NCBI RefSeq assembly: GCF_014621695.1
Contig: NZ_CP061282.1
Location: forward strand, 124,001-188,000
Origin: Streptomyces xanthii
GTDB lineage: Bacteria > Actinomycetota > Actinomycetes > Streptomycetales > Streptomycetaceae
Reading direction: 5' to 3'
Length of the DNA stretch: 64,000 nucleotides
Of this stretch, positions 55,330 to 64,000 are shown in pieces. Position numbers and translations under genes: made by a program. The number at the start of each line of letters is the position of its first letter. Positions within the stretch are counted from its first letter, which is position 1. The notes below the pieces were generated by a model. It was not told the origin of the DNA. It saw nothing but the letters and a program-made list of their open reading frames with translations, and ran no database searches.

Positions 55330-56742
55330 GTGCGCACACCCACGCTCGCCGCCCCGACCCAGTCGACCACCTCCGCGGGAACCGCCGTGCTCCTGCACAC
55401 GGAACCCGGCCGCCCCCCTGCCCTCACCGGCGACCTCGACCGCGACCGGGGCCCCGTCGGCGACCACCTGGAGTCCACCGCGCGCCTGATCGAGGCCCTG
55501 CCGCCGCGCGTCGCCCGCAGCGCGGCCCAGCAGCGGGACGCGGCCGCCCTGCACGCCGTGGCGGACGCCCTGCGCCGACGGTTCCTCGCCGCCCACGCCG
55601 AGGGCGTCTACGCGGAACTCACCGACGGCCTCACCCGCCACCCGCGCCTGGACGAACTGACCTCCCTCGCCGCCGCCCGCTTCCCCGGCCTCGTCCCCAC
55701 CGCCGCCCAACTCGCCGACGACGCACGGCACATGCAGCGCAACAAGGAAGGCTGGGAGGTCGCCCTCGGCACCTTCTTCCAGGCCGTCCTCAACGCACCG
55801 ACGGCGGGCAACCACCTGCTGCGCTCCATGCTCCGCCCCACCGAGCGGGCCCGCGCCGCCCTCCTAGACTTCCAGCTCACCGGCCGCGCCGACCTCGGCA
55901 TCGCCACCGTCACCCGCCAGGACGGCATCGCCCACCTGGAGCTGTGCAACGACGAGTTCCTCAACGCCGAGGACGACGCCGCCGTCGAGGCCCTGGAGAC
56001 CGGCACCGACCTGGTGCTGCTCGACCCGGCCAGCCACGTCGGCGTGCTGCGCGGCGCCCCCCAGTCCCACCCCGCCCACGCGGGCCGGCGCGTCTTCAGC
56101 GCCGGCATCAACCTCACGCAGCTCTACCACGGCGACATCACGCTCCTCGGCTTCCTGCTGCGCCGGGAGGCCGGCTACATCGCCAAGTTCGTGCGCGGCC
56201 TGTGCCTGGACGACACGGCGGGGGAGGGCTGGTGGCCCGACGCCGACAAGCCGTGGGTGGCGGCCGTCGACGCCTTCGCCATCGGCGGCGGCATGCAGAT
56301 CCTGCCCACCATGGACCGGGTCGTCGCCGCCGACGACGCCTGGTTCAGCCTGCCGGCCATGGAGGAGGGCCTGGTCCCCGGCCTCGCCAACATGCGGCTG
56401 CTGCACTCGACCGGCTCGCGGCTCTCGCGGCGCCTCGTCTTCTGGGGCCACAAGCTGCGCGCCACCGACCCCGAGGCCTCGCTGTTCGTCGACGAGACCG
56501 TGCCCGCGGACGCCATGGACACCGCGGTCCGCGCGGCGGCCGAACACCTCGACCACCCCGCCGTCGGCGCCAACCGGCGCATGCTCACCATGGTCGAGGA
56601 GCCCCTCGACCTGTTCCGCCGCTACCTCGCCCAGTACGCCTACGAGCAGTCCCGCCAGCTGCACAGCCCCGCACTGATCACCACTCTCGAGCGCACCTGG
56701 ATCCACCGGAACCGGAAGACGAGCGGCGGCGGTCAGCGATGA
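55330..56742 (+). CDS. DpgC-like arylacetyl-CoA dioxygenase (phenylglycine pathway)
   Basis: This 470-residue crotonase-fold protein has the long N-terminal helical domain of DpgC (EALPPRVARSAAQQRDAAAL; HPRLDELTSLAAARFPGLVP). Core stretches are RRVFSAGINLTQL, WVAAVDAFAIGGGMQ and FSLPAMEEGLVPGLAN, followed by the tail NRRMLTMVEEPLDLFRRYLA. DpgC uses oxygen without metal or cofactor to turn dihydroxyphenylacetyl-CoA into the arylglyoxylate. Here phenylacetyl-CoA to phenylglyoxylate is the expected reaction for L-phenylglycine. The gene lies where pglA would be expected, but the pristinamycin PglA is described as a dehydrogenase, so the symbol is left blank. The GTG follows CGGAG, 17 bases after the NRPS, and the stop overlaps pglB by ATGA. 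Confidence 0.9.
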   Translation: MRTPTLAAPTQSTTSAGTAVLLHTEPGRPPALTGDLDRDRGPVGDHLESTARLIEALPPRVARSAAQQRDAAALHAVADALRRRFLAAHAEGVYAELTDGLTRHPRLDELTSLAAARFPGLVPTAAQLADDARHMQRNKEGWEVALGTFFQAVLNAPTAGNHLLRSMLRPTERARAALLDFQLTGRADLGIATVTRQDGIAHLELCNDEFLNAEDDAAVEALETGTDLVLLDPASHVGVLRGAPQSHPAHAGRRVFSAGINLTQLYHGDITLLGFLLRREAGYIAKFVRGLCLDDTAGEGWWPDADKPWVAAVDAFAIGGGMQILPTMDRVVAADDAWFSLPAMEEGLVPGLANMRLLHSTGSRLSRRLVFWGHKLRATDPEASLFVDETVPADAMDTAVRAAAEHLDHPAVGANRRMLTMVEEPLDLFRRYLAQYAYEQSRQLHSPALITTLERTWIHRNRKTSGGGQR

Positions 56743-57824
56743 CGGTGCTCGACGCGCCCGCGCCGCACGCCGCCCCGCGGGCCCCGGCCGATGCCCGTAC
56801 CGCACTGCGCCTGTACCGGGCGATGGTCGTCGGCCGCGCCTTCGACCGGACCGCCACCGCGTTCACCCGGCAGGGCCGGCTCGCCGTCTACCCCTCCTCG
56901 CGCGGCCAGGAGGCCTGCCAGACCGGCTCGGTGCTCGCCCTGCGGCCCACCGACTGGATCTTCCCGACCTACCGGGAGAGCGTCGCGCTGCTGACCCGCG
57001 GCATCCCCGCCGAGGACGTCCTCACCCTCTTCCGCGGCGACCGGCACTGCGGCTACGACCCGGCCGCCCACCGCACCGCCCCCCAGTGCACCCCGCTCGC
57101 GACCCAGTGCCTGCACGCGGCCGGGCTCGCCGACGCGGCCCGGATGCGCGGCGACGACGTGGTCGCCCTCGCCTACATCGGGGACGGGGCCACCAGCGAG
57201 GGCGACTTCCACGAGGCCGTCAACTACGCGGCCGTGCGCCGCGCCCCCGTCGTGTTCTTCGTCCAGAACAACCAGTACGCGATCAGCGTCCCGATCGCCA
57301 AGCAGACCGCGGCCCGCAGCCTCGCCGACAAGGCACCCGGATACGGCGCCACCGGCGTCCAGGTCGACGGCAACGACGCCCTCGCCGTGCACGCCGCCGT
57401 CACCGAGGCGGCCCGCCGCGCCCGCGCCGGCGCGGGCCCCACCCTCATCGAGGCGATGACCTACCGCCTCGAGGCCCACACCAACGCCGACGACGACACC
57501 CGCTACCGCTCCGCCGACGAGGTGGCCGCCTGGTCCGCCAAGGATCCGGTCGCCCGCCTCGAGCGGACCCTCCTCGACGACGGGGTGCTCGACGCCGCCG
57601 CCGTCGCCGAGACCGCCGCGTCCGCCGACGCGCTGACGGCCGCCCTGCGCCGGGACTTCGCCGAGCCGCCCCGCCGCGACCCGATGGAGATGCTCCGCCA
57701 CGTCTACCACCAGCCGCCGCACCACCTGCGCGAGCAGGCCGCGCTCCTGGCCGGCGCGGCCGACGAGGCCGACGGGGCCGACGGGGACGGGGCCGCCGCG
57801 GCGCGAGGAGGAGAGCACCGATGA
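56739..57824 (+). CDS. pglB: 2-oxoacid dehydrogenase E1 alpha-like subunit (phenylpyruvate)
   Basis: This is a 361-residue thiamine-diphosphate-dependent E1 alpha subunit. The TPP motif starts at GDGATSEGDFHEAVNYA and ends at VQNN. Together with the beta subunit at 57821 it should decarboxylate phenylpyruvate and pass the product to phenylacetyl-CoA, the second step from prephenate to phenylglycine. No E2 or E3 gene is present here, so acyl transfer may borrow housekeeping parts. Overlaps both neighbours by ATGA. The C-terminal 25 residues are a low-complexity Gly/Ala/Asp tail. Gene order matches the pgl operon of pristinamycin producers. Confidence 0.92.
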   Translation: MTVLDAPAPHAAPRAPADARTALRLYRAMVVGRAFDRTATAFTRQGRLAVYPSSRGQEACQTGSVLALRPTDWIFPTYRESVALLTRGIPAEDVLTLFRGDRHCGYDPAAHRTAPQCTPLATQCLHAAGLADAARMRGDDVVALAYIGDGATSEGDFHEAVNYAAVRRAPVVFFVQNNQYAISVPIAKQTAARSLADKAPGYGATGVQVDGNDALAVHAAVTEAARRARAGAGPTLIEAMTYRLEAHTNADDDTRYRSADEVAAWSAKDPVARLERTLLDDGVLDAAAVAETAASADALTAALRRDFAEPPRRDPMEMLRHVYHQPPHHLREQAALLAGAADEADGADGDGAAAARGGEHR

Positions 57825-58831
57825 CGCCGCCCACCGTCACCCTGGCCAAGGCCCTCAACACGGCCCTGCGGCACGCGATGCGCGAGGACGACCGCACCCT
57901 CGTCCTCGGCGAGGACGTCGGCACGCTCGGCGGCGTCTTCCGCGTCACCGACGGGCTGACCGAGGAGTTCGGCGAGGAACGCTGCTTCGACACACCGCTC
58001 GCCGAGTCGGCGATCATCGGTACCGCCGTGGGCATGGCCATGTACGGCTACCGGCCCGTCGTCGAGATGCAGTTCGACGCCTTCGCCTACCCCGCCTTCG
58101 AGCAACTCGTCAGCCACGTCGCCAAGTTCCGCTCCCGCACCCGCGGCGCCCTGCCGCTGCCGCTGACCGTCCGCATCCCCTACGGCGGCGGCATCGGCGG
58201 CGTCGAGCACCACAGCGACTCGTCCGAGATCTACTACATGGCCACCCCCGGCCTCACCGTCGTCACGCCCGCCACCGTCGCCGACGCGTACTCGCTGCTG
58301 CGCCGCTCCATCGCCTCCCCCGACCCGGTCGTCTTCCTCGAACCCAAGCGCCTGTACTGGCAGAAGGACGAGGTGGCGCTGCCCGTCGACACCGGGCCGC
58401 TCGGCTGGGCCGCGATCCGCAGGCCCGGCACCGACGCCACCCTCGTCACCTACGGACCGACCCTGCCCGTGGCCCTCGCGGCCGCCGAGGCCGCCGCCGA
58501 ACACGGCCGCAGCCTGGAGGTCGTCGACCTGCGCACCCTGTCCCCGTTCGACGAGGACACGGTCGCCGCCAGCGTCCGCCGCACCGGCCGCGCCGTCGTC
58601 GTCCACGAGGCCCACGGCTTCGCCGGCCCCGGCGCCGAGATCGCGGCACGCATCACCGAACGCTGCTTCTACCACCTGGAGGCGCCCGTGCGCCGCGTCA
58701 CCGGCCTCGACGTGCCCTACCCCGCCCCACTGCTCGAAGGCCACTACCTGCCCGACGTCGGGCGCATCCTCGACGCCGTGGAGCGCCTGGAGTGGCCCGC
58801 GACGCCCCGGACCTCGGGGGCCGCCGCGTGA
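57821..58831 (+). CDS. pglC: 2-oxoacid dehydrogenase E1 beta-like subunit
   Basis: This is a 336-residue E1 beta subunit of the transketolase-like type ([71 protein letters not shown]). It pairs with the alpha subunit just upstream to form the dehydrogenase for phenylpyruvate. The ATG follows GAGGAGGAG and overlaps the alpha-subunit stop by ATGA. The stop overlaps the thioesterase GTG. Confidence 0.92.
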   Translation: MTPPTVTLAKALNTALRHAMREDDRTLVLGEDVGTLGGVFRVTDGLTEEFGEERCFDTPLAESAIIGTAVGMAMYGYRPVVEMQFDAFAYPAFEQLVSHVAKFRSRTRGALPLPLTVRIPYGGGIGGVEHHSDSSEIYYMATPGLTVVTPATVADAYSLLRRSIASPDPVVFLEPKRLYWQKDEVALPVDTGPLGWAAIRRPGTDATLVTYGPTLPVALAAAEAAAEHGRSLEVVDLRTLSPFDEDTVAASVRRTGRAVVVHEAHGFAGPGAEIAARITERCFYHLEAPVRRVTGLDVPYPAPLLEGHYLPDVGRILDAVERLEWPATPRTSGAAA

Positions 58832-59673
58832 ACACCGCCGCGCACTGGTACCGCTGCCCCGTGCCCCGGCCGGACGCGCGGGCCCGACTCGTCTGCTTCC
58901 CGCACGGCGGAGGCTCCGCGTCCGCCTACTGGGGCTGGCCCGGCCTGCTGCCCGACACGGTCGAGCTGCGGGCCGCCCAGTACCCCGGCCACGCCGACCG
59001 CATCGGCGAACCCGCACACACCGATCTGCACGCCCTGGCCGACGCCGCCGCCGAAGCCCTGCTCCCGCTCCTCGACCGCCCCGTCGCCCTGTACGGGCAC
59101 AGCCTCGGCGCCCTCGTCGCCCACGAGACCGCGCTGCGCCTGGTGGCCGCGGGGCACGCGCCGATGCGGCTGACCGTGTCCGGCATGCCGCCGCCGCACC
59201 GCGTCCGGCCCGGCACGGTCCACCTGGGCACCGACGCCGAGCTCCTGGCCGAACTGCGCCGCCTCGAAGGCGTCCCCGACGAGGTCCTCGCCCACCCAGA
59301 CCTGCTGGACCTCGTCCTGCGCACCGCCCGCGCCGACTACGCGCTCGCCGAGACCTACACCCGGCGCCCCAGGCCCGTGCCCGCCCTGCCGGTGACCGTG
59401 CACCGGGGCCTGGCCGACCCCGAACTCACCGCCGAGGAGGCGGCCGGATGGGCCCTCGCGACCACGGGGGACGTCCGCCACCGCACCTTCCGCGGCGGCC
59501 ACTTCCACCTGGCCGAGGAGCCCGCGCCCGTCCTCCTCGAGCTCGTCGACGACCTCGTCAGCGACATGTCAGCCCCGCGTCGGCGGACCGGGCCAGCCTG
59601 GACGGGGACCGCTGCACACGCGGTCCCGGCACAGCCGACCCGTCCAGCACGAGCAACCGGGAGACCGTCATGA
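58828..59673 (+). CDS. pglD: Type II thioesterase of the phenylglycine operon
   Basis: This 281-residue TEII-like hydrolase has [14 protein letters not shown], the nucleophile in [13 protein letters not shown] and the His in [11 protein letters not shown]. In the pristinamycin scheme PglD is proposed to free benzoylformate from its CoA ester. If the DpgC-like enzyme here already releases the free acid, this protein may instead edit NRPS carriers. It has GTGA and ATGA overlaps with its neighbours. The last 45 residues after LVSDMSAP are not hydrolase-like and seem to be an extension up to the MbtH start. Confidence 0.88.
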   Translation: MNTAAHWYRCPVPRPDARARLVCFPHGGGSASAYWGWPGLLPDTVELRAAQYPGHADRIGEPAHTDLHALADAAAEALLPLLDRPVALYGHSLGALVAHETALRLVAAGHAPMRLTVSGMPPPHRVRPGTVHLGTDAELLAELRRLEGVPDEVLAHPDLLDLVLRTARADYALAETYTRRPRPVPALPVTVHRGLADPELTAEEAAGWALATTGDVRHRTFRGGHFHLAEEPAPVLLELVDDLVSDMSAPRRRTGPAWTGTAAHAVPAQPTRPARATGRPS

Positions 59674-59888
59674 GCAACCCCTTCGAGGACGCCGAAGGCA
59701 CCTACCTGGTCCTGGTCAACCACGAAGCCCAGTACTCGCTGTGGCCGTCCTTCGCCGAGGTGCCCGCCGGGTGGACCGTCGCCCTTCCGGCGACCGACCG
59801 CGAGAGCGCCCTCGCCCACATCGGCGAGCAGTGGACCGACATGCGGCCCAAGTCCCTGGCCGACGCCATGGACGGGGCCGCGGCGTGA
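59670..59888 (+). CDS. mbtH: MbtH-like protein
   Basis: This is a 72-residue MbtH-family protein, a chaperone-like partner that binds and activates NRPS adenylation domains. Conserved features are NPFED, the middle [21 protein letters not shown] and the final W-TDMRP motif. It is encoded inside the phenylglycine operon, with ATGA at its start and GTGA at its end, and would serve the two large NRPSs. Confidence 0.96.
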   Translation: MSNPFEDAEGTYLVLVNHEAQYSLWPSFAEVPAGWTVALPATDRESALAHIGEQWTDMRPKSLADAMDGAAA

Positions 59889-61207
59889 CCTCGGCCGCGC
59901 TGCTCGACTCCCCGCGGGCCGCGCCCCTGCTGGCCACCTCCGACCTCCACGCCAGCCTCACCGACCCGGCCCTGACCTCGATGACGCTGCTCAACGAGAT
60001 CACCGGCGACCACCCCGACGCCGTGTCCTTCGCCGCCGGCCGGCCCTACGAGGGCCACTACCGGACCGAGGCGCTCCACCGCCATCTGCGGCGCTACACC
60101 CGCTACCTGGAGCAGGAACGCGGCCTGGACGAGGAAGGGGTGCGCCGCACCCTGTTCCAGTACGGGCCCACCAAGGGGATCATCAACGAGCTGGTGGTGC
60201 GGCAGCTCCTGACGGACGAGGCCGTCACGGCCGACCCGGAGGCGGTGGTCGTGACCACCGGCTGCCAGGAGGCCATGGTCCTGCTGCTGCGGGCCCTGCG
60301 CCGCGACGCCGACGACGTCGTGTTCGCGGCCGTGCCGACCTACGTCGGGTTCACCGGCGCGGCCCGCCTCACCGAGACCACCGTCCGCCTGGTGCCCGAG
60401 GGCGCGGACGGCCTCGACCCCGAGGAGCTGGCCCGCGCCGTCGCCCGCGCCCGAGCCGACGGCCTGCGCCCGCGCGCCTGCTACGTCATCCCCGACTTCG
60501 CCAACCCGGGCGGCTCCCGGATGTCCCTCGACGACCGCAGGCGGCTGCTGCGGGTCGCCGAGGAGACGGACATCCTGCTGATCGAGGACAACCCGTACTC
60601 GATGTTCCACGACGGCCAGGGACGGCTGCCCACCCTCAAGTCCCTCGACACCGCCGGCCGCGTCGTCTACATCGGCTCGTACGCCAAGACCGCCTACCCG
60701 GGGGCCCGGATCGGGTACGTCGTCGCGGACCAGCCCGTCGCGCAGGGCGGACTCTTCGCCGACCAGCTCGCCAAGCTCAAGAGCATGTTCACGCTCAACA
60801 CCTCGGCGCTGGCCCAGGCCGCGATCGGCGGACTCCTGCTCGAGCACGACTGCAGCATGGAACGCGCCTGCGCCCGCGAGGCCGCCGTCTACCGCCGCAA
60901 CCTGCGCGCGCTGCTCGACGGCCTCGCCGCCCGCTTCCCGCGCGACGGCGACAGCGGCGTGAGCTGGAACGTGCCCGCCGGCGGACTCTTCGCCGTGGTG
61001 AACGTCCCGTTCGTCGCCGACGAGCAGGCCCTGGAGGAGTCCGCCCGCCGCTTCGGCGTGCTGTGGACCCCCATGCACCACTTCTACGCCGGCACCGGAG
61101 GGCTGAACCAGCTCCGGCTCTCCTGCTCCGTGCTGACCCCGCGGGAGATCGCCGTCGGCCTGGACCGTCTCGCAGCCCTGGTCGAGGCCCGCTCGGGCCG
61201 CACCTGA
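59885..61207 (+). CDS. pglE: PLP aminotransferase forming L-phenylglycine
   Basis: This 440-residue fold-type I aminotransferase is of the class I/II group that includes HpgT. The PLP Lys is in [16 protein letters not shown]; other conserved parts are [25 protein letters not shown] and [12 protein letters not shown]. It should transaminate phenylglyoxylate to L-phenylglycine, the residue used by the last module at 40769. The GTG at 59885 is fixed by overlap with mbtH. It is the last gene of the coupled set; a promoter region follows. Confidence 0.92.
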   Translation: MTSAALLDSPRAAPLLATSDLHASLTDPALTSMTLLNEITGDHPDAVSFAAGRPYEGHYRTEALHRHLRRYTRYLEQERGLDEEGVRRTLFQYGPTKGIINELVVRQLLTDEAVTADPEAVVVTTGCQEAMVLLLRALRRDADDVVFAAVPTYVGFTGAARLTETTVRLVPEGADGLDPEELARAVARARADGLRPRACYVIPDFANPGGSRMSLDDRRRLLRVAEETDILLIEDNPYSMFHDGQGRLPTLKSLDTAGRVVYIGSYAKTAYPGARIGYVVADQPVAQGGLFADQLAKLKSMFTLNTSALAQAAIGGLLLEHDCSMERACAREAAVYRRNLRALLDGLAARFPRDGDSGVSWNVPAGGLFAVVNVPFVADEQALEESARRFGVLWTPMHHFYAGTGGLNQLRLSCSVLTPREIAVGLDRLAALVEARSGRT

Positions 61208-61233
61208 CGTCCGCCCCCGCAGCCCCGCCACAC

Positions 61234-61276
61234 ATCAGCCGCACGTCAGCGTCGTGTCGGCGGCGCGCACCACACT
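61234..61276 (+). promoter_or_regulatory. SARP operator and -10 before the right-edge NRPS
   Basis: ATCAGCC (61234), GTCAGCG (61245) and GTCGGCG (61256) repeat every 11 bases. Exactly 8 bases after the last heptamer is CACACT (61271-61276), a good -10 in the classic SARP promoter arrangement. The start codon follows about 80 bases later. The middle heptamer is identical to that at 32896. Confidence 0.78.
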
Positions 61277-61358
61277 CGTGCCCGGACGGTGCGGACCACC
61301 GGGCCGAGGTGTGCCCGGAGGAACCCAAGCCTCGGAATTCCGACTCAGGAGACACCCG

Positions 61359-64000
61359 ATGACCATGCTCCAGCCCTCAGGCGCGCAGACCGCCGAGACC
61401 GCCGGCCGCGGGGCGGACGAGGCGGGAACCGTACCCCTGACCGAGGACCAGCTCGGCCTGCTCCTCCAGCACCGGGCCGATCCGGAGAACTCGCCCTACA
61501 ACGTGCCGCTCGCCGTCGACCTGCGCGGCCCCCTCGACGTCCCCGCCCTGCAGGACGCGCTCGCCCGGCTCGTCGCCCGCCACCCGCTGCTGTCCGCGCG
61601 GGTCCGCGACGACGACGGCGACGGACTGCCCCGCCTCGACCTCGACCCGGCCCGCGCCCCGCGCCTGGAACGCCGCGACGCCCCCGGCGCCGCGGACGCC
61701 GCCGACCTGCTCGCCGAGGCCCGCCGCACCCTCGACCTGGAGGGCTCGGGTGTCCTGCGCGCCGTGCTCGTCGCGCACGGGCCCGAGCACCACACCCTGC
61801 TCCTCGTCGTGCACCACGTCGTCGTCGACGGCGAGTCCACCGGCCTCCTCCTCGCCGACCTCCTCGACGCGTACGAGCACGGAGAGGTCACCGGCCCGGC
61901 CCCCACCGGCTTCGGCGCCTACGTCACCGCCCGAGCCCAGGAGGCCGCCGCGCACCCCGACGCCGACGCGGCGTACTGGCGCGAGCGGCTGGACGGAGCC
62001 GACCTCACCGTCGACTTCCCGCTCGACACCCCGGGCGCGGACACCGTGCGCGAGGCGATGGTGCCGCTCGAGCTCGACACCGGCCTGTGGGAGGAGATCA
62101 CCGGCTTCTCCCGCGCGCACCGGGCCGGCGCCGCCGCCGTGCTGCTCGCCGCCTACCTCAAGGCCCTCGGCACGTACGGCCGGCAGCAGGCGCCCACCGT
62201 CGGCGTGCCGCTCGGCGCCCGCACCGACCCGCGCTTCGACCGCACCGTCGGCTACTTCGTCCGCACGCTCCTCGTGCGCGCCCCGGCCCAGGAGCCGGAG
62301 CTGACCGCCGCCGGCTTCGTCACCGGCGTGCAGACCGAACTGGCCCGCGCCGTCGATCACGCTCGCCTGCCCTTCCCGCGCATCGCCCGCCTGGCCCCCG
62401 GCGGCGCCACCGCGGACCCGTTCAACTGCACCTTCGTCATGCACAGCTGGGCCGATCCGGGCACCGCCGCCGACGAGGGCGTCGCGCTGCGCGGCGGACT
62501 GCGCGCCCGCTGGCGCCAGGACGTGCCCACCCCCGGCCTCGGCCTGCTCACCCTGGAGCTGTACGAGGGCGGCGGCACGCTGCGCGGCCGGCTCAAGTAC
62601 GACGCCACGCGCATCGAGGCGGCGACCGCCGAGGCGTTCGCCGACCATGTCACCGAACTGGCCCGGCAGTTGGTGCGCCGCCCGGACGCGGCCGTCGCCG
62701 ACCTCGACGGGATCGGTCCGCGCGCCCGCGCCACCCTCGACTTCCTCAACGCCACCGACCACCGACTCGACGACACCGACATCGACACGCTGATCCGCCG
62801 GGCGGCCCAGGACGACCCGGACGCCGTCGCCGTCGAGTTCGGCGAGCGCCGCTGGACCCGCCGGGAACTGGACGCCCGGATCGAGGCGTACGCCACCGGG
62901 CTGAGCGCCCGCGGCGTGCGGCCCGGGGACCGGGTCGGCGTGCTGCTGCCGCGCACCGACGAGGCCGTCGCCGCGATGCTCGGCATCCTGCGCACCGGCG
63001 CCGCCTACGTGCCGATCGACGCCGCCCACCCGGAGGCCCGGCGCCGCCACATCGTCGACAGCAGCGGCATCCGGCTCGCCGTCGTCGACCCCGAGACGGC
63101 CCAGGCCTGTCCGGCCGGACCCGAGCGGGTCCCGCTGGACGAGCTCGCCCGGCCCGGCACGGCCGACGTACGAGGCCCCCGCCCGGGCGACGCCCTGCAC
63201 ATCCTGTACACCTCCGGCTCCACCGGCACGCCCAAGGGCGTCCAGCTCAGCCACCGCGCCCTGGTCACCGACGTCCTCGCCGCCGTACGCCACTTCGGCA
63301 TCGGGCCGGACGACGCGATGCTGCTCAAGGCCCCGTTCACCTTCGACGTCAGCGCCCACGAGATGCTCGTCGCGCTGGTGTCCGGCGCCCGGCTGATCGT
63401 GGCGCCGCCGGACGCCGAGCGCGACCCCGACGTGATGGCCGAGGCCGTCGAACGCCACGGCGTCACCCTGCTGCACGCCGTCCCCTCCCAACTGCGGCTG
63501 CTCATCGAGGCGGACGCCTTCCGGCGCAACCGGACGCTGCGTACCGTCGTGTCCACGGGCGAGACGCTGCCCAACGAACTGCGCGCCGCGTTCGAGGCCG
63601 CGCACCCGGCCCGGCTGCACAACGCGTACGGGCCGACCGAGACCTCGTACTCCACGGTCTTCTCCTGGAGCCGGGACGAGGACGCCTTCTGGACCCGGCG
63701 CGCCGACGTGCCGATCGGGGTCCCCTTCGACAACATCCGCTGCTACGTGCTCGACGAGGCCCTGCGCGAACTCCCGCCGGGGGCCCCGGGCGAGCTGTGG
63801 ATCGGCGGCGGCACCGTCTCCGACGGCTACGTCGGCGACCCCGAGCGCACCGCGGAGCGCTACCGCACCCTGGACCTCGGCCCGCGCACCGAGACCGTCT
63901 ACCGCACCGGCGACCTGGTCCGGCTGCTGCCCGGCGGCGCGCTCACCCATCTGGGCCGGCTCGACGACCAGGTGAAGATCAACGGCAACCGGGTCGAACT
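61359..64000 (+). CDS. NRPS, 5' part (C-A...), unknown substrate, cut by window end
   Basis: The frame is open to the last base, giving about 880 residues. The ATG follows AGGAGA; a second ATG lies two codons on. A C domain comes first (about 61440-62690; HHVVVDG with SPYNVPLAVDLRG). An A domain follows from about 62780 ([36 protein letters not shown]). Pocket residues read DVHHVTAYS plus the later Lys not yet reached. This code does not match Pro, nor any amino acid I can name with confidence. The gene has its own SARP-type promoter. It could add the last residue of the group A chain after the KS0-ACP, or belong to another product. Confidence 0.9.
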   Translation, partial: MTMLQPSGAQTAETAGRGADEAGTVPLTEDQLGLLLQHRADPENSPYNVPLAVDLRGPLDVPALQDALARLVARHPLLSARVRDDDGDGLPRLDLDPARAPRLERRDAPGAADAADLLAEARRTLDLEGSGVLRAVLVAHGPEHHTLLLVVHHVVVDGESTGLLLADLLDAYEHGEVTGPAPTGFGAYVTARAQEAAAHPDADAAYWRERLDGADLTVDFPLDTPGADTVREAMVPLELDTGLWEEITGFSRAHRAGAAAVLLAAYLKALGTYGRQQAPTVGVPLGARTDPRFDRTVGYFVRTLLVRAPAQEPELTAAGFVTGVQTELARAVDHARLPFPRIARLAPGGATADPFNCTFVMHSWADPGTAADEGVALRGGLRARWRQDVPTPGLGLLTLELYEGGGTLRGRLKYDATRIEAATAEAFADHVTELARQLVRRPDAAVADLDGIGPRARATLDFLNATDHRLDDTDIDTLIRRAAQDDPDAVAVEFGERRWTRRELDARIEAYATGLSARGVRPGDRVGVLLPRTDEAVAAMLGILRTGAAYVPIDAAHPEARRRHIVDSSGIRLAVVDPETAQACPAGPERVPLDELARPGTADVRGPRPGDALHILYTSGSTGTPKGVQLSHRALVTDVLAAVRHFGIGPDDAMLLKAPFTFDVSAHEMLVALVSGARLIVAPPDAERDPDVMAEAVERHGVTLLHAVPSQLRLLIEADAFRRNRTLRTVVSTGETLPNELRAAFEAAHPARLHNAYGPTETSYSTVFSWSRDEDAFWTRRADVPIGVPFDNIRCYVLDEALRELPPGAPGELWIGGGTVSDGYVGDPERTAERYRTLDLGPRTETVYRTGDLVRLLPGGALTHLGRLDDQVKINGNRVE

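Overview
This is very GC-rich actinobacterial DNA, with third codon positions almost always G or C, GTG starts, and genes chained by ATGA or GTGA overlaps. It reads as the interior of a Streptomyces-type secondary-metabolite supercluster. No housekeeping genes, tRNA, rRNA or CRISPR array were seen, and no gene-free stretch exceeds about 300 bases.

The best explanation is a streptogramin locus, the family of virginiamycin and pristinamycin, carrying parts of both assembly lines. Left end (1-13674): a trans-AT polyketide synthase fragment (KR-ACP-KS-ACP), a Cy-Cy-A(Ser)-T-T-Ox-KS0-ACP protein that should build an oxazole, and a free-standing acyltransferase. This order (hydroxyl, then keto, then Ser-derived oxazole) fits the C14-OH / C16-keto / oxazole end of group A streptogramins. 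A TnpB (IS605/IS1341-type) element sits exactly between the last two genes and has replaced the end of the first.

Middle (13671-32876): a PPTase, a flavin reductase, two SARP activators, a leftward operon (carrier protein, luciferase-like monooxygenase, thioesterase II, sarcosine-oxidase-like flavoenzyme, SARP), then a rightward block typical of aromatic polyketide tailoring (thioesterase II, FAD monooxygenases, BBE-type oxidase, AMP-ligase, ABM monooxygenase, aromatase/cyclase, acyl-CoA dehydrogenase, second PPTase) and a LuxR-type regulator. No ketosynthase alpha/beta pair for an aromatic polyketide is present.

Right (32979-61207): two giant NRPSs whose adenylation pocket codes read Thr, a small aliphatic residue (probably 2-aminobutyrate, followed by an E domain), Pro, N-methyl-Phe, pipecolate and phenylglycine, ending in a thioesterase. 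That is the streptogramin B (virginiamycin S / pristinamycin I) peptide. It is followed by a tightly coupled L-phenylglycine supply operon (DpgC-like dioxygenase, two-subunit dehydrogenase E1, thioesterase, MbtH, aminotransferase). A further NRPS (C-A..., unknown substrate) starts at 61359 and runs off the window.

Regulation: three intergenic arrays of GTCAG-type heptamers repeated every 11 bases, the signature of SARP operators, lie before the second SARP gene, the first streptogramin B NRPS and the right-edge NRPS. A fourth array with a different heptamer lies in the divergent region at 24567. Genes expected for a full pathway but not seen here (lysine aminotransferase, 3-hydroxypicolinate ligase, lysine cyclodeaminase, earlier group A modules) presumably lie outside.
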